Part shown: positions 15,401 to 27,400 of the stretch, piece after piece
Numbering within the stretch: the first letter of the stretch is position 1
Layout: each line of letters starts with the position of its first letter
NCBI GenBank assembly: GCA_028565635.1
Contig: JAOXYB010025845.1
Span: 1-51,166 of the forward strand
Reading direction: 5' to 3'
DNA: 51,166 nucleotides
Source: Phoronis ovalis
Lineage: Eukaryota > Phoronida > Phoronidae
Position numbers and translations under genes: made by a program
Notes under the pieces: model-generated
What the model was told of the DNA's origin: nothing
The model's database searches: none
Seen by the model: only the letters and a program-made list of their open reading frames with translations

Positions 15401-18400
15401 ATAGGCTTGATCAAACTTTTAAGAGCTGGATGGAAATTATTTCCATTTTATAAAACCTTGATTTACTACTGACAGGTGATCTAACTAATATGTGAGTCTG
15501 TATTGGATTTGTTATGATGACAAATTTTTCTGATGACTACCTACGACAAGTGCTTGAAAGTTGAAATTTTTGCCTGGAAAAGGCATTAAAAAGTGCTTGA
15601 ATTTTTCCCTTAAAATCTTGTACGAACCCTGTTAAAGTAATACATTTTTTTTCTTATAGAAAAAAATTAATGCTGAATTAATTAGGATCAAGACAGCATT
15701 AAAAAAATCAATTTTGTTTATTTCCTGCAGCAAAGGTTAAAAGTAAAAAAATTAATCTAACAGTGGAACCTTTTGTTTTGTATGCTAAATTTTCTTACCA
15801 ATGTCCTCACAATCACTGGGTGTATTAATTTCAATGAACATATTCTCTGTGGATGTAGTTTCATTAAGCGGATCAAGCGAAGTCAGAGGAATAGCATCAT
15901 TGCTAATAAAGCCACACAAATATCTTTTCCGTGTAAAGGCAACATGTTTACATGCATCATCCAACTTACACAAACGAACACATTCTATCGCTGATCTAGC
16001 TTGCACAGTTTTATAAACAAACTCAAATGCAGTGTTATGTCTTGTTACAGTTCCAGTGAATGTTTCACTTCCAATTGATGAACTGATTAGAATAGTGATT
16101 GAGGAAAAAAGCCTGATTGTCTTGTTTAACAGTGGCATTATATTTGTTAGATTTATAAATTTATATATCTCTGAAAAAGAAAATAATTTTAATACACCTT
16201 ACATCCCTCTCCTATTGTTTTATTCCAATTCAAAAGCTATATTTTACAGGTTTACTCTTTTTTTTTCTAATTGCATTTCGATAACCATCATTGTCATCTT
16301 CCACTGGGACTAAAAAACTTTTGCTTGATTGTTAGATCGTTTTCCACTATGACTTCCAATAAAAAGTTGTTCAAAATAAAATCCAGGTAAAATGTTCTAC
16401 CAACTTGCTAGGTATGTATCATATAGACTGCACGTAGCAGTTGCAGCAACTACAAAATCAACCAAACTTTTACTACACTTATGTTCACTTCATATCAGCC
16501 TGGTGTATTATACCGGGTTTGACAGCACAACACACACTGAAAGACTGTCATAGTTGCTGCCTTCTCAGTGTTCAATTATGCATAATTATTGCAAAGTAAC
16601 TTATTACCATAACAGAAAGTGTTCTATAGATTACATTTTAGTATCACATTAATGTTTCATATGTGGCATTTTTTATAATTTACATACTAGTTGTATATAC
16701 TATTCACTGCCAATCAATCTTTGCAATTTCCAGAACCATAGCGTTTTTCTTTACATGATATTTAATTTAGAACCTGGACAAAAGTATAATTATATTACAT
16801 TTAGTATTTTTAAGCAAAGTTTTTTTAATTGAAGAGAAAGACATGTAAAAGTGTACATTTTTATAAAGATGATACAGTAACTGTAAACTTTACAAATCTT
16901 GAGGTTGTATCATTTCAATTTAAAGCATATTTTGTACAAATTAAGTTTACATAAATTGGTATAAGTATGCAATTAATTTCCCCATCCACTTAAAGACCCT
17001 GTTGACAATTCTTGTCGCCCAAATGTGGCAAGATGTACTACTTTGGTTGAGATGCATTTGTTATAATCAATTTTACAAGTCTTCAAGAGAAAATTGAAAA
17101 TAAGAAGCCATGAAATAAAAATTAACTTTTTATTTATTTTACAATGGAAAAAGCTTGAGATTAAGTTGATCTCTCGATATAGACCAAATGCTGAAACCAG
17201 GATTATTTTAAAATTAAATGTGAAATTCTTACACCCCTTGTAACAGTAACAAATTCCGACACAGGCAATCAAATCTTCTATCTGAAATTGCTTATTAAAA
17301 AGAAATTAACATCATTTATGGAAAAATAAAATACAAAAACATTGCATTATTTCTTGATTAGTTATATTCAGATAAAATATTTTGTTACAATGATAGATTT
17401 TATGTTTGCTCTATCTCAAACATATAGGAGTGCATGAGCGAATAATATTATATTGTATAGTAAACTTATCTAAAACTAAAGCTTTATCTAAAATTTTATA
17501 GAAAACATCTTATTAGTCATAAGAATATGTAAAAACAGGGCACAATTGTATGATGTCATTTGTTTGAAATTGTGTTATGCTGCTTTTTATTTTGTATGTT
17601 TATTCATGACATCTGCAAAAAATGGCACATTTGAATTTTAACATTTTGTAAAACACAGAAGAACCAAAGCAGGAATGCGAAAAATGTTAATGTGTACTAT
17701 GTTCTTATTTATTGCTTTTAAAGCCATCTGTTATAGAAGAAAGTTAATTACTTCCACTTTTTACAAAAAGTACAGCTGCACCATTCAGTTTCAGCACAAC
17801 CGCATTCTCCATAACCCTCTGCAGCCATCTCTATACAGCTACTTCTTTTTGCTACATCTGAAAATTGAATTTTAAAATTGTAAAGGAATAATTACTTTAA
17901 AATACAATTAAAAGTATTAAAATGTATAATGAAATATATACAATAGGAAATGATTTTTGACTTATTCAAACTATAAACTTCTTATCAAATTTTGATAAGT
18001 TAAAGATTGTAAAAGCATTTTAGAAATGTAATTATATGAAAACTTATTACCATATTTGTTTTCTTGTCTGCCACATGATTAATCAGTATTGTGGCCATTT
18101 TAAACTGCAAGGTATTTTAGTAGAAAAAAAGCATTTATTTATCATGTAGCAGATTTGTAATATATTTTGCTTGTTATGAAATAGGTTGAACTGGATGATA
18201 AGTACCAGGAAATGAGAGATGCATCTGTTGCTCGAAGACAACTTCTGGCAGAAAGTAAAAAAATGCATGAATTTTATCGTCAAACTGACGCTGTCATGGT
18301 ATGGATTGCTGAAAAAGAGGCTATTGCAGCATCTGAAGATTACGGAAGGGATGTTGAACACGTAGAGGTGAGACATTGTGATGAAATATGGTTCTTTAAA

Positions 18401-21400
18401 TGTTGTCAATTGCCATTTTGTTATCACATGTGTTTGGACTATGAAAAATATTTTTCACCACCAATACTGATTTTTATGCGCATTTAAAACCATGCGTTTT
18501 AGCACAAATCGGTGATCAGACATGTATGATATATCTTATTGACAGAAAAAAATAGAGCAATTATTGTGGATAAGGAAGTCCAATTTGCATAAATAGGAAC
18601 TGCTATGTTGTTAATTGTATGTCAATGTTATTTACTGCAATATTTCTGTATGATATGCTTGCGATTACTGAATGTAGTCCACATCTAATTGTTCCAGATT
18701 CTTGAGCAGCAGTTTAATGATTTCCTTCATGATCTGTATGCTAGCGAGGATCGCATAATCAATGTGAATAGTATGGCAGAAAAATTATTAGGTCAAGGTC
18801 ACAGAGAAAGTAAAGCCATACAGGAAAAATGTAATGAAATTAACCAGCAGTGGGTGGAGGTCAAGGACACAGCTCAGGCTAGGCAAGAGGTAAAGTCAAG
18901 GTTCACAGTAGTTCAAAGCTCGTTAAAATTACGTCATAGTTAATTAGAGGAAAGAGTGGAAAAAGCATCTTAACTATTCAGTTGTCAATAGGAAAGCTAT
19001 GTTATACCAATGAGTTTTAGTCCTTCGATCAACAAGTTATTGTTTGAAGATGTAACTCTATCACAAGTGTGTCAGGTATTTTTATTATGTAAAGCGCTTG
19101 TTATTTAAATTTATGCTGTAGGCTTTGGTTGGTGCTAAACAAGTGCATGAATTTGATCGTGATGTAGATGATTTGGTTGACTGGGTTGAAGAGAAACAAG
19201 CGGTCGTTTCGCAGGATGACTATGGACATGATGTTGAGAGTGTGCAATCTCTCATCAGGAGACACGAAGGTCTTGAGGTAAATCATAACAGTCACAAAAT
19301 TTAAGTTACAGGTTTTATAGAAAATTACTCTCCAAATTCAGTAAAATTAGCATAATAGTTGTCATAAGACAACACATTATGAAAAATGTTGATACCCTAT
19401 GGTTCATGGGATGCAACAATGTGCAAGGACCTCAAATGTGAAATACCTGCAATGTTGGTAGTTGTTCTTCTTAGTATACCTGGTCGTAAGATTATAAAAC
19501 TGGGATGAATTCTCAGGTACTGGAGTAGCCAAAATATCAGGATTAACGTCCAACTTTTACTTATGTACCCTACAGAGCCAAAATATCAGGATTAACGTCT
19601 AACTTTTACTTATATACCCTACAGAGCCAAAATATCAGGATTAACGTCTAACTTTTACTTATGTACCCTACAGAGAGACTTGGTTGCTATCAGTGAGAAA
19701 GTTGAGACCATCACTGGGGAAGCTAACAAGCTGATAGAACTATTTCCTGATGCCCAAGAGCACATTGCAGCAAAGCACGATCAGATGGTGCAGACATGGA
19801 ACGAAGTGCTAGATGTAACGGCTGTGAAGAAAGATCGGCTGCAGCAAGCCGAGAAGTTACAATTATACTTTGATGATTATAGGCAATTACTGTGAGTGAT
19901 CACTTGCAATTACACGTCATACAATACATATTAAGTACTGTACACATTATTTGCATATTTTAAGATGTGCTAGGTAACGTCTCTTGCACAGACATTTTTA
20001 ATTGTTTTAGTAGCACAATTGAACATGGCATTCATTGTTATATTTATGAAGTGTTTGACCATTTAATTTATTAATTTTTAAGTATTTCAGGTGTGAAAAA
20101 TTTAACTTTGTACTTTGAAGACTTAGTTCTGTTGTAATAATCAAACCTGGATTATGTGTGATCATTATACTTTACCCTGCTGTTTATAGTGCATGGTGTA
20201 ATGAAATGCTTGCTGTTATAACATCTGATGAATTAGCACGAGACGTCCCTGGTGCTGAAGCTATGCTAAGTCAACACAGAGAGTATAAAGCTGAAATTGA
20301 CAGCCAGTTAGACAGCTTCCAGAAATTTACAGAAACGGGTCAAGCTATGATTGACAACAAACACTTCCTAGCAACAGAGGTAAGGGATGCCATAAAAAGA
20401 ATTTCTTGAACCTTTTTTGTGTTATCAGGGGTTCTACAGAACTAATTTGCAAATGGAAGACACACAGGTTAAGTTGAAATTAGAAATAAAAGTTCACAAG
20501 TATTAACAAGGGGGTTGAACAAAATTATACAAAAATGGCATATTTTATTTAAATTACTATTGTTTGTGATATATATTGTAATTGTGTTTTTTTTGTCTAG
20601 ATTGATGAAAAAGTAACTCAATTAAATGACAGCTTAGAGAATCTAACAAAGACTTGGGAGCAAAGACAAATACTATATGAACAGAACTTGGATGTCTTGG
20701 TTAGCGTACATTATTCTTTAATTTATAAGTACCTGCTTCACTTCTGACAGTTTTTTGGTGGTATTCAGTGGGGTTCCTAAGAAACATCTTCTGTTAGTAG
20801 TGGTTACTGCATCTTTCAGTGGCAAAATAAAAAATAGAAATTCTTCTCTGATTGCATTTTGTTTTTAGTGCAATATATTTTTATCATAATTATTCATTTA
20901 CCAGTAATTACACTTTGTAATTTATATTTTTAAAGCAATTAAAACATGAGATGGACCAGCTTGAGACTTGGTTGAGTGTACGTGAAGCAATGTTGGAGGG
21001 AGACAATTTTGGAGAGTCTATCAGTGATGTGGAAAGTTTAATAAAAAAACATGAAGATTTTGAGAAGGCAGTAGAGGCATACGAGGATAAATTCAGTGCT
21101 ATAAACAGAAGGACTAAGGTACATGTATGGAACAACTGGCAAACTAATTATGAACTTAAAATTATCAAAATAATGCTATTTGAACAGTGTGTTCAGTATG
21201 ATTTACAAGTTGCTTTTTAGTGTAACAAATTGAAAAGACCGAGTTCAATAGAATTGTTAACCTGCTGCTATATGTACATACTCCTATCATATTGCAGTTA
21301 GAAGAAGCATTTTACGATCAAAAAGCCAGCGAAGCAGAGTATAGACAAGAACAGCGGGAGAAAGAACGTGCTCAAAAACTCAAACAGGAACAAGAAAGAA

Positions 21401-24400
21401 TATTGAGGGTATAATCAAATATTGTCTTTCAAAAAAAGTTTGAAATTTTTAATGCAAGTACTTGTATTATTCCTATCACTATTAAGAATGATAATGTGGG
21501 CTGACAGAAATCCATCTTATCTTCAATTGCACATTTGAACTAATAAAATTTACTTATTATAAGATGCACATGCTGCATTAATACTCAATTTTTGTCAAAC
21601 AACTGTTGAAATACATTTGGAACTGTATTAAAATGTCTTCCACCAAAACAGTCACATTTGTAACTCTATAAACAATGTATAGCCTGGACAATGTAGTGTG
21701 CTACAAATATTGGTCAGTTATCCTTCTAGCATGCTGGGCATGACTGTCCATGTATTTGGCTGTATTGTGTTTATTCTAAGCTAAAATTATCATTTTTCAG
21801 GAGAGACAACTTCAAGATTCCAGACGAAAAGTGGATAATAAACCAAATGGAGATAAAAATAGGTACATTGTTGTTTCTTCTGGTATTTGATGGAGGGTTC
21901 TCAAAATATGTTTTAACATATTTATCTTACCTGTTTTCTTGTTATAAGTTAAATGTTACTGTTTATGTAGTTTCTTCGTAGTGATTGTCTGTTTGTAAAT
22001 GTAGTTGCATGAATTGTGTTTTCTTCCTGTCCCCAGATCTCCAAATTTACAGAACAAAGTCAATCTCATCAGACAAGCTATCAGTACCGCACGCACATCA
22101 AGTTTTAAAGAAACTCCCGGATCACCAATTATTCCACGGCACCAGCTGGTAAACAGAACAAATTCGTTAAAGTCAGATGAAAGTAGTAGTGGAGGTCGAA
22201 CACCAAAAGTCAGACGAACTCCTAGTTTTACTACCAGGTGAGTATCATTTCTGTATTTATTGTACTAAACATGATCTATAATCATGACAATTTGTGGATA
22301 AAATTAATTTGAAGGCAAGTGCCAGGTAACATTAACTCCTGGGATGTATTGTACTTATTCCAACAGTTTCAATGTATAGAAATGGATCAGTGATCACCTT
22401 GTTGTTATCCTAAAGTAAGTGTGATTTTGTGGTACACTTTCATAAATTTACGGTTAAAAATTTCTAACTAACTAGTAAATATATTAACTTCAAACACAAA
22501 AGAATCTGTAGCTCAAAAGTAAGGAATAGCACAATTGCAGCTTTTTATGTTTAATAGATTAACACACCCTATGTAATAATGGCGGTGCTTTTACCATAAT
22601 AAATACTAATGTGGACATAGTGGCTTGAAAAATTGCAACTATTGTGATTATCTTTGCAGGAGACGCACACAAAGTTTCCGAGATAAGTACCGCATGCCTG
22701 CAGAACTACCTCCTACTGAGAAGGAGGGTATATTGGAACGAAAGCAAGAGTTACAAAGTGGAGGCAAGAAAGCTGCTATCAGATCTTGGAAAACATACTA
22801 CACAGTGCTGTGTGGACAGCTAATGTGTTTTTTCAAAGATAGACAAGGTAAATATATAATAAGGCAATCAAGATGATCTTAAAAAGTCTAGAAGAAAAAT
22901 GAATAATTTTGAGACATTAGAATTATATTTTTAACAAAAACACGAAAAATATGTATTTTATTTGAATGTATAGATTTTGTAAAACGTGAAATATTTTAAC
23001 ATTGTTTTATCTATACATTTCATAGTATGGATAAGATCAATTGATCATCCATGCACAATTTAACAGCATTGTACAACATTTGTAGAACTTTCTAGTGTCT
23101 CATTGTTTAACTTTATGCACAGTATTATTGCCCTATATTTTGTTATTTCAGCCCTGATTGACAACAATGCTGCATCTTCACCTATTAATCTGCATAATGC
23201 TATGTGTGAAGCAGCTGGTGAACATTCCAAAAAATCACATGTTTTCCGTTTGAATCTTTCCGATGGTGCAGAGTTACTATTTACAGCTTCCTCCAAGGAA
23301 GAAATGCAGGACTGGATAAAGAAGATTGTATTTTATGCTGGTACGTGAATGATGTGATATATTTTTGTTAAGAACAAAACTCAAACATAGTCACCTGCAG
23401 GCAAAGGGATGTGCATTGGTGTCAAAATCAAATATGCATTATTCTACAACAAGTGTTATGGTGTGCTACATTCAGCTGATTCAGGAGCATTCTGGCATGT
23501 ATTGTGTTGTAATTAACCATACATTTCCAGCAAAAAATTACATATCTCTTGTTGAAGTTGCAATGGAATTTGCACCATAATATAATAACCAGGATAGTTC
23601 ACCATGATGCATGACAATATTTATTTACATGTATATACTTAATTTGTTTATGCATTCTTTTTTATTTATTTCAGGTTTGCCACCATCGCTGCAGTTGATG
23701 ATATTTGATCAAGATAAGTGTTCTAACAGTCCAGCCGCAAGTAGCAATCACTCTTTGACAGGTAGTGCTACATCTAGTAGACCTGACAGTCCAGTAGAAG
23801 AATTACCAGTAGTGGTAGACTTTTCCCTGACTGATAGCCAATCAGAGACGAGCATGATTGAGCATACATCTGCTGACCAGACTCAGGCCATGGAACTAAT
23901 TACTGATATTGATGCACTACTTAATGAAGATAGTACATCATCTGAGGAAGAAGATTCAAAAATGGAGTCTCCAGTCAGGCCTCCAATTAATTTTCAACAA
24001 GCAAAATGTGCACAAGGATCCCCTACAGTTACCGAATGGAATGAAAAAGATAATTCTTCAGAAAATATGAACATACCTGTATCAGCCTTCAACAGATTAT
24101 CCAAATCACCATCAAGAAATAATAAACATGAAGCATCAGGGAATAATGCAGTGGAAACTTCAATCAATGAAAAATTAATACAAAATACTAAGACAGTTGT
24201 TCAAAGATCATCAAGTCCAAAGCCCGATGTTTTCAAGAAGACTTCTGTGGAAATTTTAGCAAGAAAGCCACTAAGTAGTCCAGTGATAGCTCGTAGGACT
24301 CCCTCACCACATTCTAGGGCATATAGCATTGATAGTCATGTCAGAACTCCCTCACCACGGTTGCAACACATAGATGATCCAGTCACACCAAGCAGGATTT

Positions 24401-27400
24401 CTGAGCCAAATAATCTTAGTAAATTAGATAGTTTAAACAAGTTCATCCCAAGATCAAGATCAGGTAGTGACAGGTCTAATTCAAGTGCTGAACTACCCAT
24501 CAGTCCTAGTCCACACAGGTTTGCTAGAAGTCCTAGTCCATACAGAGATGCTAGGAGTTCTAGTCCCTCTAGGTACATTGACAGAGCATTAAGTCCTAAC
24601 AGTACTAACCTAAACACATCTTCTAGAAGTCCTGTTATGTCCAGGAATCAAACGGATAGTCCTAATTCATATCGTTCACAAGCTAGTCCTGCTCTTAGTC
24701 ACAGTTCAAATGATTCAACTCCGCCGTTGCCTACTAAAGGTCCTCCCGTTCGGAGTCCAAGTCAACAATCTTCTGGGAGTAATTCAGAATCGTCACCAGA
24801 TGGCAGATTTGAAAAATCGTCACCAACAGATGACATTAGTACTTTATCTAAAATGGACAGTCCCTTAATGTCAAGATTTGGACATCCATTTGGCGGAGGC
24901 ATTGCGAGAAGTTTTCATGGTAACACGGGTCTCAAAATGACAGGACATAAACTACAGGAAAATTGGGCTCAGAGGAATATAGAGATTGTTTCTAAAGTTG
25001 AACCAAGCCCTGAACCTCTAAGAGCTCATAAAACTGAAAAGATAACTTCACAAATGGAAGATAGCTCAGATAGTGCTGATGAAAGTCCAAGAAATGACGA
25101 TTCTCTTTCATCACCTCGCCGTTCTGCTGTACCAATTCACGAGCGTTTAAAACTGTTTGGTGAAAGTAATTCTAATGTGCAAGCACGAGTTAGTCAGACT
25201 AATGAAATCAATCCTAATGTGCAGCCAGGTCTAGTACAAAGAGGGTCACAGAAAAAGTTTACTCCTTCCGTGTTTCAACCAAGTCCACAATTACAAACAA
25301 AATACGATCAGCAACCACAAACAAAACCTTCAGAAAAATCTAAAAATGTCTTGTCAAGATGGCCACCTGCATCTGCATCATCAATTGAACAGAATCCTGA
25401 GATTACAACTTCTTCTGTTCCACCCATAAATCGCTTTACTGGGGAACCAATGTATAGATCCAGATCTGATTCTCAACGCAGTAGTATAAGCGAAGATATG
25501 GGACGAAAAAGTAATGATTTCAATGACCAGATTGTTTCAGCCATGTATGGAGATATTGTGTTTGGTCCAAAACCGGGACGTAAAGGTCCCAAACCTGGCT
25601 ATGCATTTGACGATGGTGATGATGATGAAGATGAATTAGACAGCAGTACTGATGAAGAGGATGGCTTTAAACTTGCTGCTGTACCTAGCGCTGCTGTTAC
25701 TGATACAGATGAAGAAGATTGGCCTGATATTCCTGACAGACCAAAGGGTAAGTACCAGGACTATTTGTTAGTTTGCATTGACATACTAGTTTGTTGGAGC
25801 ATCATGTTTTGTATTTGCCTTTTCCACAGTTTAATTTTTAGTGAATTCAACATTATGTATGTAAAATAGCAACATTAGAAAGAATCATATTTCTACATAT
25901 TATATGTATTTTGTAAAAAAGATTATTCTGTTGTGGGCTACAAAGATGTCCTTGTTGAGTTATTTTGAACTATATTATTGAAATACCATCACATAGCAAA
26001 ACAAGTGCATAGAACAACATGATGATAATGAAGCTGCTTGTTGATGCAAATTATGTGACTTATCAGCTGCCTATTCTAAAACTGTACCAGTATTTTATTT
26101 CCTATTATTACACAATAATATTATCATGATACTAATTTCATGCTAACAATCATGAAGAATGTAAATATTGTGATGCTGAATGATAAACTATGCTTTATAT
26201 TTTGTTGCTGTAAGTTTGGTGATGGCAACAGGTACCAGTCTTTGTTGTGTAGTGATTTATTACTTTTGCATGATTTGTTCAGCATCTGATAACATAAACA
26301 TGTCGGAAGGCAAACTTTTCAAGTAGAGTAGCTTTCCTTGCAATATAAAACTGCCTATTCAGTTGTAATGACATCCAAATGCAAATTATGTACATCATAA
26401 GTCAGATTTAATTTATTTTATATCTGCTACCAAGAATTACTCTGGAAAGTTATTTCCTTGATGTGTGGCATATTTTTACTGGTACTGGAAAATATGTGTT
26501 TCCGAATATTGAACAAAAATGGTGTAACTGTACATAATTATGCTTTTCGTGTAAATAGATGTTTTAGCATGGCATATAGAAGTTGCCTTGTCACTCTTTA
26601 TGTCTGCATCACAGCTTTGCTGGTATTGGCTCAGTGCCCATGTGTAATTATAAATGTCTCAGTCTTTTATAATTTCTGTATATGAAAGAAATAATGCAGC
26701 TATTGCTTTTTGTCTTATTAAGCATATTTTCCATATGCGTCTCACCATTGGTTTGTTATTTTCTACCATGTGTCTGAGCTGATGTTTAAGTTTAAGGCTT
26801 ATTTGTTGTGTTCTTTTATTTAGCTACAGTAACTACTGCAAAAACAACTGAGACATCATCCCAGAAGGTGAGTTATCTTCTGTCATTCAACAGATACCAT
26901 CTCAGTAGTTGTTTTTTCCTCATACTAAAGTTAGATATGTATACATTGTATGTCTACAATGTGGTGGCTCAAAGTAGCTTAAACTCTTAGAATATAGGTG
27001 ATATTTTATTATATGCAAGTGGGTAGCTTTCTAGTTGTTCCTAAGAAAGTCCTAAACAAGGTTAAATGTAACTTTCAGCATGGTTTGTTCATGAAATCCA
27101 TATAGTCTGTTCAGTATCTTAAATTTGCACTGTTTGCTCAATACAAAAATTGGAGCTTATACTATGTGTTAGTGCTTACATGAAACTAGGACATGAAATA
27201 AATACATCAACATTTATTTTGTAGCTTGAAGCACCATTAACACCTAGTAAACCACCACGTCGACCAAAGACTCAAGCTCCGCCTCCTCCTCCAGTCAGCA
27301 TTGGTATTATACCACCCCAACCTAGCAGACCGGCACCAATACCTCCTGTGCAAAGTGAACCAACAGACATGACATGCGGTGACCATGAGAAAGTTACTGC

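Larger units (their letters stand above)
12722..18184 (+). other. 5.5-kb spectrin intron hosting a nested antisense gene
   Basis: The largest intron of the spectrin gene in this window, with donor GTAAAT after 12721 and acceptor ATAG before 18185, phase 0 on both sides. It contains the complete minus-strand PAN-fibrinogen gene (13871-16138), which itself contains a transposon remnant. The flanks 12722-13870 and 16139-18184 are AT-rich. They show no convincing coding signal other than a doubtful cysteine-rich exon at 17748-17857 (minus). Confidence 0.8.
462..21118 (+). other. Spectrin-repeat region of the beta-spectrin gene (exons 1-25)
   Basis: Exons: 462-647, 842-997, 1236-1427, 1742-1825, 2182-2300, 2571-2799, 3187-3471, 3686-3874, 4476-4553, 6408-6671, 7430-7576, 7923-8060, 8476-8601, 9174-9304, 9683-9869, 10253-10453, 12313-12408, 12587-12721, 18185-18367, 18698-18889, 19122-19277, 19674-19891, 20190-20379, 20601-20699 and 20936-21118. 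They encode 1388 residues, about 13 repeats of 106. Each repeat shows the family signs: a helix-A tryptophan (LEAWIDEK, LVEAWIRDK, LDNWMDDV, LSWIQEK, LVDWVEEK), a helix-B motif such as KKHE or QKHQAFEAE, and a helix-C W or Y (NQQWVEVK, VQTWNEVL). Introns are phase 0 except three in phase 2 (after exons 5, 14 and 22). The last repeat (QLETWLSVREAM onward) lacks its third helix. Confidence 0.92.

Noticed and set aside
16973-17272. 99-codon minus-strand frame upstream of the nested fibrinogen gene
   Set aside because: It has AT-driven Phe/Ile/Lys composition, no recognisable domain, and no splice sites linking it in phase to exon 1 at 15799-16138.
24336-24617. 93-codon open frame on the minus strand
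   Set aside because: It is the antisense shadow of the Ser/Pro-rich spectrin tail exon; its leucine-rich composition simply mirrors the repeated serine and proline codons.
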